Positions 1-6,383 of a stretch of DNA of 17,327 bases are shown here, in pieces; the first letter of the stretch is position 1, and each line of letters starts with the position of its first letter. The notes beneath the pieces are model-generated. The model was not told where the DNA came from. It ran no database searches and saw only the letters and a list, made by a program, of their open reading frames with translations. The DNA is from Bacteroidota bacterium (GTDB lineage Bacteria; Bacteroidota; Bacteroidia; Chitinophagales; Chitinophagaceae). The position numbers were made by a program, and so were the translations under genes. The stretch covers positions 1 to 17,327 of the forward strand of contig JAEWBT010000109.1 in the NCBI GenBank assembly GCA_023391015.1. The letters are read 5' to 3'.

Positions 1-294
1 CCGTAGGCGGGTACGGATAGGAAACAGAGAGACGTTTGATGCCCGTAGGCGGGTACGGATAAGAAACAGAGAGACGTTTGATGCCCGTAGGCGGGTATGG
101 ATAAGAAACAGAGTGACGTTTTGCATCCGTAGGCGGGTATGGGCCTTATCCCTAATTGCGGATTGCATCCGTACTCGCCTACGGACCTTATCCGCAGTTG
201 CGTATTGCATCCGTACCCGCCTACGGACCTTATCCCTAATTGCGGATTGCATCCGTACCCGCCTACGGACCTTATCCGCAGTTGCGGATTGCGT
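1..294. repeat. Tandem array of seven 42-bp units with a hairpin core
   Basis: Units begin at 1, 43, 85, 127, 169, 211 and 253, each exactly 42 bp, and a decayed eighth start is at 295. Every unit opens with a 16-bp core of CCGTA, six loop bases and TACGG (slightly degenerate in units 3 to 5). In units 1-4 the loop is GGCGGG; in units 5-7 it is CCCGCC or CTCGCC, the reverse complement, so the core has flipped while its arms stay the same. The 26-bp remainder also changes: an AAGAAACAGAG type in units 1-3, and a CTTATCC...TTGC type in units 4-7. In units 4-7 two variants alternate (4 like 6, 5 like 7), suggesting a later 84-bp duplication. The array may continue left of the window. Function is unknown. 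Confidence 0.9.
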
Positions 295-378
295 CCGTAG
301 GCTTTGGCGGGGTCAGGGGTTCCGGGAAGCTGCCCCCAAAATCCGGCTGCCGTTTCTTTGCACCAAATCCCCGCTCCC
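295..378. other. Leader between the repeat array and yggS
   Basis: This stretch begins with a decayed copy of the array core (CCGTAGGC) and then becomes unique sequence. I see no convincing promoter, Shine-Dalgarno site or terminator before the start codon at 379. Confidence 0.4.
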
Positions 379-1074
379 ATGATCACTGCTGATGCCTTCC
401 ACGCCCTCACCCAAAGCCTCGCCCCATCCGGAACGCGCCTGGTAGCCGTTTCCAAATTCCAGCCGGTGGAGAAAATCCGCGCGCTCTACGACCTGGGGCA
501 GCGCGACTTTGGCGAAAATTATGCGCAGGAATTGGCGGAGAAAGCCCCGCAACTGCCTTCCGATATTCGCTGGCATTTCATCGGGCATCTCCAGAAAAAC
601 AAAGTGAAATACATTGCGCCGTTCGTTCACCTCATCCACTCCGTGGATAGCTACGAGTTGCTGGCCGAAATCCAAAAGCGCGCTGCAAAGGAAGACCGCG
701 TGATAGACGTATTGCTGGAGCTGAAAGTGGCCGAGGAAGACACCAAACACGGCCTGGGCGAAACCGAAATCATCCGCCTGCTGGATCAGTTAGACGCGCA
801 GGCCGATGGTTTCGGGAATATCCGCGTGTGTGGATTGATGGCGATGGCCTCCTTTACCAGCGACGAGGCGCAGCTTAGCAAGGAATTTACCCGCGCCCAA
901 ACGGCTTTTAATCATTTCAAAAGCACGTATTTCTTCCTGAAGCCTTACTTCAACACCCTTTCTATGGGCATGAGCGGCGATTATAAACTGGCTATTGCCC
1001 ACGGCAGCACACTGGTGCGCATCGGCACCATGCTGTTTGGGCGGCGCCCCGCGTCAGGAGACAGTCAGGGGTAG
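379..1074 (+). CDS. yggS: YggS/PROSC-family pyridoxal phosphate homeostasis protein
   Basis: A cytosolic PLP-binding protein of the YggS/YlmE/PROSC family, which buffers free pyridoxal phosphate and has no known enzyme activity. It is 231 aa, the usual family size. Visible motifs: LVAVSKFQP at 21-29 with the PLP-binding lysine K26, FGENY at 44-48, WHFIGHLQKNK at 65-75, HSVDS at 87-91, and the C-terminal phosphate-binding block SMGMSGDYKLAI (195-206) plus HGSTLVRIGTMLFG (208-221). A longer in-frame reading starts at 304, but its first 25 residues match nothing in the family and derive from repeat-flanking DNA, so the ATG at 379 is preferred. The last 21 bp overlap the 3' end of the convergent ABC ATPase gene, with no terminator between them. 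The link to its neighbours appears positional only. Confidence 0.95.
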   Translation: MITADAFHALTQSLAPSGTRLVAVSKFQPVEKIRALYDLGQRDFGENYAQELAEKAPQLPSDIRWHFIGHLQKNKVKYIAPFVHLIHSVDSYELLAEIQKRAAKEDRVIDVLLELKVAEEDTKHGLGETEIIRLLDQLDAQADGFGNIRVCGLMAMASFTSDEAQLSKEFTRAQTAFNHFKSTYFFLKPYFNTLSMGMSGDYKLAIAHGSTLVRIGTMLFGRRPASGDSQG

Positions 1075-1668
1075 CTGCGTAGTGCAGAAAGGATATTCGC
1101 GCGGGTCGTTGCTGGCCACGAGGACCAATTTCTCCCCGCAATATTTCTCTACCCAGCCCAGATACTGGGCAATGCCTGCGTCGTCGAGGTTGGTGCAAGG
1201 CTCATCCAGCAGCACCAGCGGCGTGTCGGCAAACAGCGTGAGCGCCAGCTTTACCCGTTGCTTCATGCCAGAGGAGAAATCGGCCAGCGGCTTGTGGCGG
1301 GCCTTTTCCAGCCCCAGCATCTCGGGGATTTCCTTCAGATATAATCCCGCTTGCAGGGGTTTGAACTTGAAATGAAAGGCCAGCGTTTCGGCCAGCGTCA
1401 GTTCCTCCACCAGCTCAATGCCAGGCGCGCAAAACGAAAGATGCTTGTAGATGTTTTCTTTGGGGATGGGATTTCCGGAAATCTCCCATAAAACCCTTCC
1501 TTCCGAAGGCGTTTGGATGCCTGCAAGGGTGCGCAGCAGCGTGCTTTTTCCGGAACCGTTGTGGCCCAGCACCGCTACCTTTTGCGGGGCGCTCAAGTGG
1601 AGGGCTAATTTCCGGAAAACCCACTGCTTTTTATAGCGCTTGCCCAGGCCCTCAAGAGATATCTTCAC
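1054..1668 (-). CDS. ABC transporter ATP-binding protein (orphan ATPase, CcmA-like size)
   Basis: A single nucleotide-binding domain of 204 aa with no membrane segments. Walker A is GHNGSGKST at 35-43, the signature loop is FSSGMKQR at 131-138, Walker B is LVLLDEP at 151-157, and the D-loop is NLDD at 160-163. Two positions look unusual: the H-loop reads ASND, with N187 where most ABC ATPases carry histidine, and no clear Q-loop glutamine is visible around 80-90 (CAPGIELVEELT). The GTG at 1668 is chosen because the domain begins immediately after it. It overlaps the end of lpxA by 17 bp, which implies translational coupling. The upstream ATG at 1767 would force a 116-bp overlap and add residues without a domain. 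No permease gene lies nearby, so the substrate is unknown; the position suggests an envelope role, which is inference only. Confidence 0.88.
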   Translation of the reverse strand: MKISLEGLGKRYKKQWVFRKLALHLSAPQKVAVLGHNGSGKSTLLRTLAGIQTPSEGRVLWEISGNPIPKENIYKHLSFCAPGIELVEELTLAETLAFHFKFKPLQAGLYLKEIPEMLGLEKARHKPLADFSSGMKQRVKLALTLFADTPLVLLDEPCTNLDDAGIAQYLGWVEKYCGEKLVLVASNDPREYPFCTTQLPLTVS

Positions 1669-2452
1669 TGATGCGACGCGTGTAGCCGCGCATAATGCCA
1701 CGGCCAGTTTCCCGGATAAAAGAAATAATCTCGTCGCGCTCGTCGGACACGGGGATGTCGGCTTCAATCAACCCCAGCGCCTTGCTCACGTTGTAGCCGC
1801 GCACAAACAGAATCCGGTAAATGTTTTGGATTTGGTTGATGGTTTCGGTGCTGTAGCCCCGGCGTTTCAATCCCACGGAGTTCACCCCCACATACGACAA
1901 CGGCTCGCGGGCCGCCTTCACGTAGGGCGGCACATCTTTGCGCACCAGCGAGCCGCCGGTTACGAAAGCATGCTTGCCGATGCGCACAAACTGCTGCACC
2001 GCCGTGAGGCCTGCCAGCACCACGTAGTCGCCCACGGTGATGTGGCCGGCAAGCGTGGTGTTGTTGGAGAAAATGCAGTGGTTGCCAATCACGCAGTCGT
2101 GGGCAATGTGGCTGTAGGCCATAATCAGGCAGTTGTCGCCTACCTTGGTAAAACCCCGGTCGGCGGTGCCGCGGTTGATGGTTACGCACTCGCGCAGCGT
2201 GGTGTTGTCGCCGATGTAGGTAAGGGTTTCTTCGCCTTTATATTTCAGGTCCTGTGGGATGGCCGAGACCACCGCGCCGGGGAAGATGCGCACGTTTTTG
2301 CCGATGCGCGCGCCTTCCATAATCGTTACGTTGCTGCCAATCCAGGAGCCTTCACCGATTTCTACGTTGTTGTGAATGGTAGCAAAGGGGTCCACGCGCA
2401 CGCCAGCGTCAATCTTTGATTCGGGATGGATATAGGTAAGCGGATGAATCAT
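1652..2452 (-). CDS. lpxA: Acyl-ACP--UDP-N-acetylglucosamine O-acyltransferase
   Basis: Catalyses the first step of lipid A synthesis, moving a 3-hydroxyacyl chain from acyl carrier protein to the 3-OH of UDP-GlcNAc in the cytosol; the family works as a trimer of left-handed beta helices. The protein is 266 aa, close to the 262 aa of E. coli LpxA. Hexapeptide repeats run from about residue 10 to 175. Motifs include NQDLKY-like PQDLKY (66-71), SHIAHDC (114-120) with the catalytic histidine H118, LAGH (134-137), and DVPPYV (173-178), followed by the helical C-terminal domain with GLKRRG (194-199). By alignment from memory, E. coli H160 corresponds to Q153 here and the G173 acyl-chain ruler to G166. 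It lies 108 bp after lpxC-fabZ and overlaps the ABC ATPase gene. Confidence 0.97.
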   Translation of the reverse strand: MIHPLTYIHPESKIDAGVRVDPFATIHNNVEIGEGSWIGSNVTIMEGARIGKNVRIFPGAVVSAIPQDLKYKGEETLTYIGDNTTLRECVTINRGTADRGFTKVGDNCLIMAYSHIAHDCVIGNHCIFSNNTTLAGHITVGDYVVLAGLTAVQQFVRIGKHAFVTGGSLVRKDVPPYVKAAREPLSYVGVNSVGLKRRGYSTETINQIQNIYRILFVRGYNVSKALGLIEADIPVSDERDEIISFIRETGRGIMRGYTRRISEDIS

Positions 2453-2560
2453 AATTTGTAGCGGTAGTGGCGTTTTAAAGCGCTTAAAAGGCCGGTTTGA
2501 AGGTGCCGCACCTTAAAAACGCAGGGCACCGGTTTTCCCCCAAACATCTAAAATAGAAAA
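2453..2560 (-). other. Intergenic region with two hairpins between lpxC-fabZ and lpxA
   Basis: The longest gap in the lipid A cluster (108 bp). It holds a perfect 6-bp stem with a 3-nt loop, AAGGTG-CCG-CACCTT, at 2500-2514, and a near-perfect dyad around AGCGCT flanked by TTTTA and TAAAA at 2473-2489. Read on the minus strand, neither is followed by a T run, so they do not look like intrinsic terminators. An RNA processing or stability element is possible; I see no clear promoter here. Confidence 0.45.
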
Positions 2561-3985
2561 TTACTTTTTGTCGCGCCGGACAATCTGCGCCACCAGGTCG
2601 GCTTCCGTTACAAGGCGGTTGCCCACATAAGCCGAGCCGTGCATCTCGCAGATGCCGCGACGAATGGGGTTGGTGAGTTCCAGTTTCAACAGCAAGGTAT
2701 CGCCCGGCAACACTTTGTGTTTGAATTTGGCTTTATCGATCTTGATGAAATAGGTGTCGTAGTTCTCCGGGTCGGGGATGTTGTTGAGCGCCAGAATGCC
2801 GCCGGCCTGCGCCAGCGCTTCGATCTGCAACACGCCGGGCATCACCGGGTTTCCGGGAAAATGACCCTGAAAAAACTGCTCGTTGAAGGTTACGTTTTTG
2901 AGCCCGACCACGTGCGAATCCGACAGCTCAATGATTTTATCTACGAGCAGGAACGGATACTTGTGGGGCAACGACTTTTCAATGTGGTTGATGTCGTACA
3001 CCGCCGGTTGGTTGGGGTCGTATTGCGGCACGTCGCCCTGCCCTTTGTTCTTTTTGATGAATGCTTTAATCTGCCGCGCAAACTCCACGTTGGCCGCGTG
3101 GCCGGGCCGCGAGGCAATGATATGGGCGTTGATGGGCACGCCGACGAGGGCCAGGTCGCCCACTACATCCAGCAGCTTGTGGCGGGCCGGCTCGTTGGGG
3201 AAATGCAGTTGCAGATTGTTCAGAATCCCTTCCGACTTCACTTCCATCGATGGCTTGCCGAAGACAGTTGCCAGCCGGTCCAGCTCATCCTGATTCACCG
3301 GGCGGTCCACCACCACGATGGCGTTACTGAGATCGCCGCCCTTAATGAGGTTGTTGGCGAGGAGATATTCCAACTCGTGCAGAAACGAAAACGTGCGGCA
3401 TGGCGCAATTTCGCTTTCAAAATCGCTGAGGTGGCGCAGGGCGGCGTGCTGGGTGCCCAGCACCGGCGAGTTAAAATCAATGAGCGTGGTAACGGAGTAG
3501 TGGCTGGCCGGAACGGCAAGCATGTCCACGTTCTTTACCGGATCGTAGTAGTGGATGTGGGTATCCAGCGTGTACACCACGCGTTTAGCGTCCTGCTGCT
3601 GCCGTCCGGCTTCTTTCAACACTTTCACAAACGGCATCGCCGAGCCATCCATAATCGGGATTTCCGGACCGTCGATTTCAATCAACACGTTGTCAATCTC
3701 CAGGCTGTAGAGGGCCGCCAGCAGGTGCTCAATGGTGGAAACCCGCGCTTCGCCGTTCACCAGTGTGGTGCCGCGCGAGGTGTCGGTTACGTAGTCCACA
3801 TCGGCCTTCACGGTGGGGCGGCCTTCCAGGTCCACGCGCTGAAAACGCACGCCGTGGCCGGGGTTGGCCGGCAGGATGTGGAGGGTAACCTGCGCGCCGG
3901 TGTGCAGTCCGGTTCCCGAGAGGGTTACGGCCTGGGCCAGCGTGTGTTGTTGTTGCGAAGGAGGATTGCAGTGTGTCTTGTTCAA
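2561..3985 (-). CDS. lpxC/fabZ: Bifunctional UDP-3-O-acyl-GlcNAc deacetylase / 3-hydroxyacyl-ACP dehydratase
   Basis: A two-enzyme fusion of 474 aa, typical of Bacteroidota. The N-terminal LpxC domain (about 15-310) is the zinc deacetylase that commits the cell to lipid A. It shows SGTGLHTG (23-30), TIEHL with E86 and zinc ligand H87, RHKLLDVVGD with ligands H269 and D273, and RPGH with H296. After a linker of roughly 15-20 residues the FabZ domain (about 332-474) shows SLPHKYPFLLVD (338-349), the active-site H375 in GHFPGNPVMPG, and E389 in QIEALAQ. FabZ dehydrates 3-hydroxyacyl-ACP, the same pool that LpxA and LpxD draw from. The start is a TTG at 3985; it leaves a normal-length N-terminus, and no ATG occurs before residue 112. 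The neighbouring genes supply the reactions on either side. Confidence 0.96.
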   Translation of the reverse strand: MNKTHCNPPSQQQHTLAQAVTLSGTGLHTGAQVTLHILPANPGHGVRFQRVDLEGRPTVKADVDYVTDTSRGTTLVNGEARVSTIEHLLAALYSLEIDNVLIEIDGPEIPIMDGSAMPFVKVLKEAGRQQQDAKRVVYTLDTHIHYYDPVKNVDMLAVPASHYSVTTLIDFNSPVLGTQHAALRHLSDFESEIAPCRTFSFLHELEYLLANNLIKGGDLSNAIVVVDRPVNQDELDRLATVFGKPSMEVKSEGILNNLQLHFPNEPARHKLLDVVGDLALVGVPINAHIIASRPGHAANVEFARQIKAFIKKNKGQGDVPQYDPNQPAVYDINHIEKSLPHKYPFLLVDKIIELSDSHVVGLKNVTFNEQFFQGHFPGNPVMPGVLQIEALAQAGGILALNNIPDPENYDTYFIKIDKAKFKHKVLPGDTLLLKLELTNPIRRGICEMHGSAYVGNRLVTEADLVAQIVRRDKK

Positions 3986-4052
3986 ACCAAAAAATCTTTT
4001 TAAGAGGGCTGTCGGAGCGGGCGTTTGGGGGGAAATTTCCGGAAATCAGGGG
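3986..4052 (-). promoter_or_regulatory. Short lpxD - lpxC/fabZ gap with overlapping palindromes
   Basis: A 67-bp gap. It contains GGAAATTTCC at 4031-4040 overlapping the 12-bp perfect palindrome ATTTCCGGAAAT at 4035-4046, one of fifteen TTCCGGAA sites in the window. Just before the TTG start the minus strand is A/T rich, as is common upstream of Bacteroidota starts. Whether the palindrome is an operator or only an iterated genome word cannot be told from the sequence. Confidence 0.35.
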
Positions 4053-5123
4053 CTATTTTCCGGCTTCTTGTTGGGCCAGGGCCTGCATCAACTGGGTTAC
4101 TTTTTGCTCCAGTGCGGTGATTTGCTGTTGTATTTGGGGCAAATTTCTGTAAATCGCGGCGCTTTTCATAGAGGCGCGGTATTCAAAGGCGGGCGTTCCG
4201 TTCAGGACCGTTCCGGTCGCTTCCACCGACTTAGCCACACCGCTTTGCGCGTTGATGCGGGTGCCGTCGGCGATGTGCAAATGTCCGGCAAGACCCACCT
4301 GACCGCCAAACATACACCCCTTACCGATTTTGGTACTTCCGGAAATACCGGTCTGCGCGGCAATCACCGTGGCCTGCCCCACTTCTACGTTGTGGGCAAT
4401 CTGCACGAGGTTGTCCAGCTTCACACCGTCGTGGATGTGGGTGGCGCCCAGCGTGGCGCGGTCCAGCGTGGTATTGGCGCCGATTTCCACATCATTGCCG
4501 ATGACCACGTTGCCGGTTTGCGGCACTTTTTTAAATGTTCCGTCGGGCTGCGGGGCAAAGCCAAACCCATCCGACCCTACCACAACACCAGCGTGCAACA
4601 CGCAGCGCTCCCCGATTTCGCAACCGTGATAAACCCGGACGCCGGCATGAATGGTCGTGTCTTTTCCCACCTTCACGCCCGGCCCGATATAGCAACCGGG
4701 ATAAACGCTCGCGCCTTCGGCAATCTCTACTCCTTCAGCGATGTAGCTAAACGCGCCCACATAGGCGGAGGAATGCACTTTCGCACTTTCAGCCACAAAG
4801 GAAGGCTGTTCAATACCAGTCTTTTTTCCGGAAAGTTGCATTTGCTGATACACTTCCAACAGCTTCGCGAAGGCGCTATAAGGGTCGGCAACGGCGATGA
4901 GGGTAGCGGTTTCCGGAGCTTCTTTTTCCAACAACGCATCCGACACAATCACCACCGAAGCGCCGGTGTCTTTAAGGAAATGTTCGTATTTGGGATTGGC
5001 GATAAACGACAAATCGCCGGCCACGGCCTCTTCAATCTTGCCAATTTTGGTAACGGTGGCTTCGGGCGAGCCCTGCACTTTTCCGCCGATCAGCGCGGCT
5101 ATTTCGCGGGCAGTAAATTTCAT
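4053..5123 (-). CDS. lpxD: UDP-3-O-(3-hydroxyacyl)glucosamine N-acyltransferase
   Basis: The third enzyme of lipid A synthesis: it adds a second 3-hydroxyacyl chain, from ACP, to the 2-amino group left by LpxC. It is 356 aa. The N-terminal uridine-binding domain (about 1-105) includes GDLSFIANPKY (36-46). Hexapeptide repeats forming a left-handed beta helix cover about 108-305, and the catalytic histidine is H244 in QIAHNV. GSDGFGFAP (183-191) is another family hallmark. The C-terminus (about 322-352) is helical, with glutamine-rich heptads such as NLPQIQQQITALEQKV. The start is ATG at 5123, 30 bp after the HD-domain gene, so the two are probably co-transcribed. Confidence 0.97.
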   Translation of the reverse strand: MKFTAREIAALIGGKVQGSPEATVTKIGKIEEAVAGDLSFIANPKYEHFLKDTGASVVIVSDALLEKEAPETATLIAVADPYSAFAKLLEVYQQMQLSGKKTGIEQPSFVAESAKVHSSAYVGAFSYIAEGVEIAEGASVYPGCYIGPGVKVGKDTTIHAGVRVYHGCEIGERCVLHAGVVVGSDGFGFAPQPDGTFKKVPQTGNVVIGNDVEIGANTTLDRATLGATHIHDGVKLDNLVQIAHNVEVGQATVIAAQTGISGSTKIGKGCMFGGQVGLAGHLHIADGTRINAQSGVAKSVEATGTVLNGTPAFEYRASMKSAAIYRNLPQIQQQITALEQKVTQLMQALAQQEAGK

Positions 5124-5153
5124 GCTGCGTGTAACGTTTTTTTAGCGCCCGCC

Positions 5154-6371
5154 CTACAGCCGGACGTAGCAAATGTAATTTTTGACAATCGGCCCGGCAA
5201 ACGCGGCGTTCACCAGGGAGTCGTCCAGCTCGCTCAGTTCTGCCGAATCGCCGTCTTTGAGCGCCACCCGGATGTGTTCTTTATGCAGATTATACATGCT
5301 GGAAGAAGTGGTGTCGGTAAATACAAAGTACGGTACTTCGGCGTCGGTCAGGTCATAGGCTTTCTGCACTTCGCGTGCTTTTTCCAACACAAAGTTTTCG
5401 TCAATCACATCTTTGGTGAGAATCACCTTGTAGAGACGGCGTTCTATCAGCATCCGGCAGAGGCGGCTGAGCACGCGGTCGTCGCAGCGCTGCCACACTT
5501 TTACGGAAGCCAGAATATCGCTGTCGTCGAGGCTGCAAAAGGTTTCCAGGTGCAGCGGGTCTTCCAGAAAATCGGCTTTGTTGATGGCGTTGTACAGAAA
5601 ATGGCGCAGGGCAGGCGTAGCGAAAAGGTCTTTGCCGTCGCGGGCCAGTTCTTTAGCACGCCGCAGAATATTGATGAGCAATTGCTCCGCGCCCAGAACG
5701 GTTTTGTGGAGATAGACCTGCCAATACATCAGCCGGCGGGCAATGATAAATTTCTCTACCGACTGCACGCCTTTTTGCTCAACCAGCAACTCGCCGTCAC
5801 GCACCGTCAGCATTTGCAGGATGCGGTCGTAGCCAATCACACCTTCACTCACGCCGGTAAAATAGCTGTCGCGGTTCAGGTAATCCATCCGGTCCACATC
5901 CAGCTGCGAGGAAACAAGCTGGTGGAGAAACGGCACCGGTGGGGCGGCAGAATACAAGGCAATCGCCCGGTCCAGCGCTCCACCCAGTTCCCCGTTCAGC
6001 CGTTGCATGATGAGCTGGGACAGCCATTCATGGTTCACGCCGTCGGCCAGCACATATTCCAGGGCGTGGGAAAAAGGGCCGTGGCCAATGTCGTGCATCA
6101 GGATAGCGAGGCGGGCAGCCGTGCAGTCTTCATCGGAAATCCGGATGCCTTTGGCGCGCAATTCTTCCATCGCTTTTCCCATCAGGTGGCAGGCACCGAG
6201 GGAATGCTGAAAACGGGAATGGACCGCGCCGGGATACACCTGATAGGCCATGCCCATTTGCCGGATGCCCCGCAGGCGCTGAAACCAGCGGTGGTCCAGG
6301 ACGGTCAGTACTTCCGGCTCCGTAAAGCGGATAAACCCATAGACCGGGTCGTTGATAATTTTTCCTTTCAC
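5154..6371 (-). CDS. HD-domain phosphohydrolase (dGTPase/SAMHD1-like)
   Basis: A 405-aa cytosolic HD-superfamily protein resembling SAMHD1 and bacterial dNTP triphosphohydrolases. The putative metal-binding set is H56 (in HSRFQHSLG, 51-59), H93-D94 (LMHDIGHGPFSH, 91-102) and D160 (LDVDRMDYLNRDS, 157-169). H114 and E115 (NHEW) fall where the family often carries further active-site residues. The order and spacing match SAMHD1 H167, H206/D207 and D311. The substrate is not proven; deoxynucleotide triphosphates are the best guess. The start is GTG at 6371, 12 bp after the penicillin-binding protein gene, and gives an N-terminus running straight into the domain. From memory, HD proteins of this size commonly precede lpxD in Bacteroidota. 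A regulatory allosteric nucleotide site cannot be judged by eye. Confidence 0.88.
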   Translation of the reverse strand: MKGKIINDPVYGFIRFTEPEVLTVLDHRWFQRLRGIRQMGMAYQVYPGAVHSRFQHSLGACHLMGKAMEELRAKGIRISDEDCTAARLAILMHDIGHGPFSHALEYVLADGVNHEWLSQLIMQRLNGELGGALDRAIALYSAAPPVPFLHQLVSSQLDVDRMDYLNRDSYFTGVSEGVIGYDRILQMLTVRDGELLVEQKGVQSVEKFIIARRLMYWQVYLHKTVLGAEQLLINILRRAKELARDGKDLFATPALRHFLYNAINKADFLEDPLHLETFCSLDDSDILASVKVWQRCDDRVLSRLCRMLIERRLYKVILTKDVIDENFVLEKAREVQKAYDLTDAEVPYFVFTDTTSSSMYNLHKEHIRVALKDGDSAELSELDDSLVNAAFAGPIVKNYICYVRL

Positions 6372-6383
6372 AAGCAGTGCTTA

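Noticed and set aside
1..294. Possible CRISPR array
   Set aside because: The intervals between cores are not unique: they fall into two or three recurring types, and the period is rigid at 42 bp, which fits a tandem repeat and not spacers.
113..382. Open frame encoding 14-residue repeats such as CIRTRLRTLSLIAD
   Set aside because: It exists only because the repeat period (42) is divisible by three. The product is low-complexity, the start lies inside the repeat, and it runs into yggS in another frame.
1640..2419. A 259-codon + strand frame antisense to lpxA
   Set aside because: lpxA is unmistakable on the minus strand; this frame has a repetitive Val/Ala/His pattern mirroring the hexapeptide repeats.
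2500..2514. Intrinsic terminator between lpxC-fabZ and lpxA
   Set aside because: The 6-bp stem is followed by CAAACC on the minus strand with no T run, so termination is unlikely.
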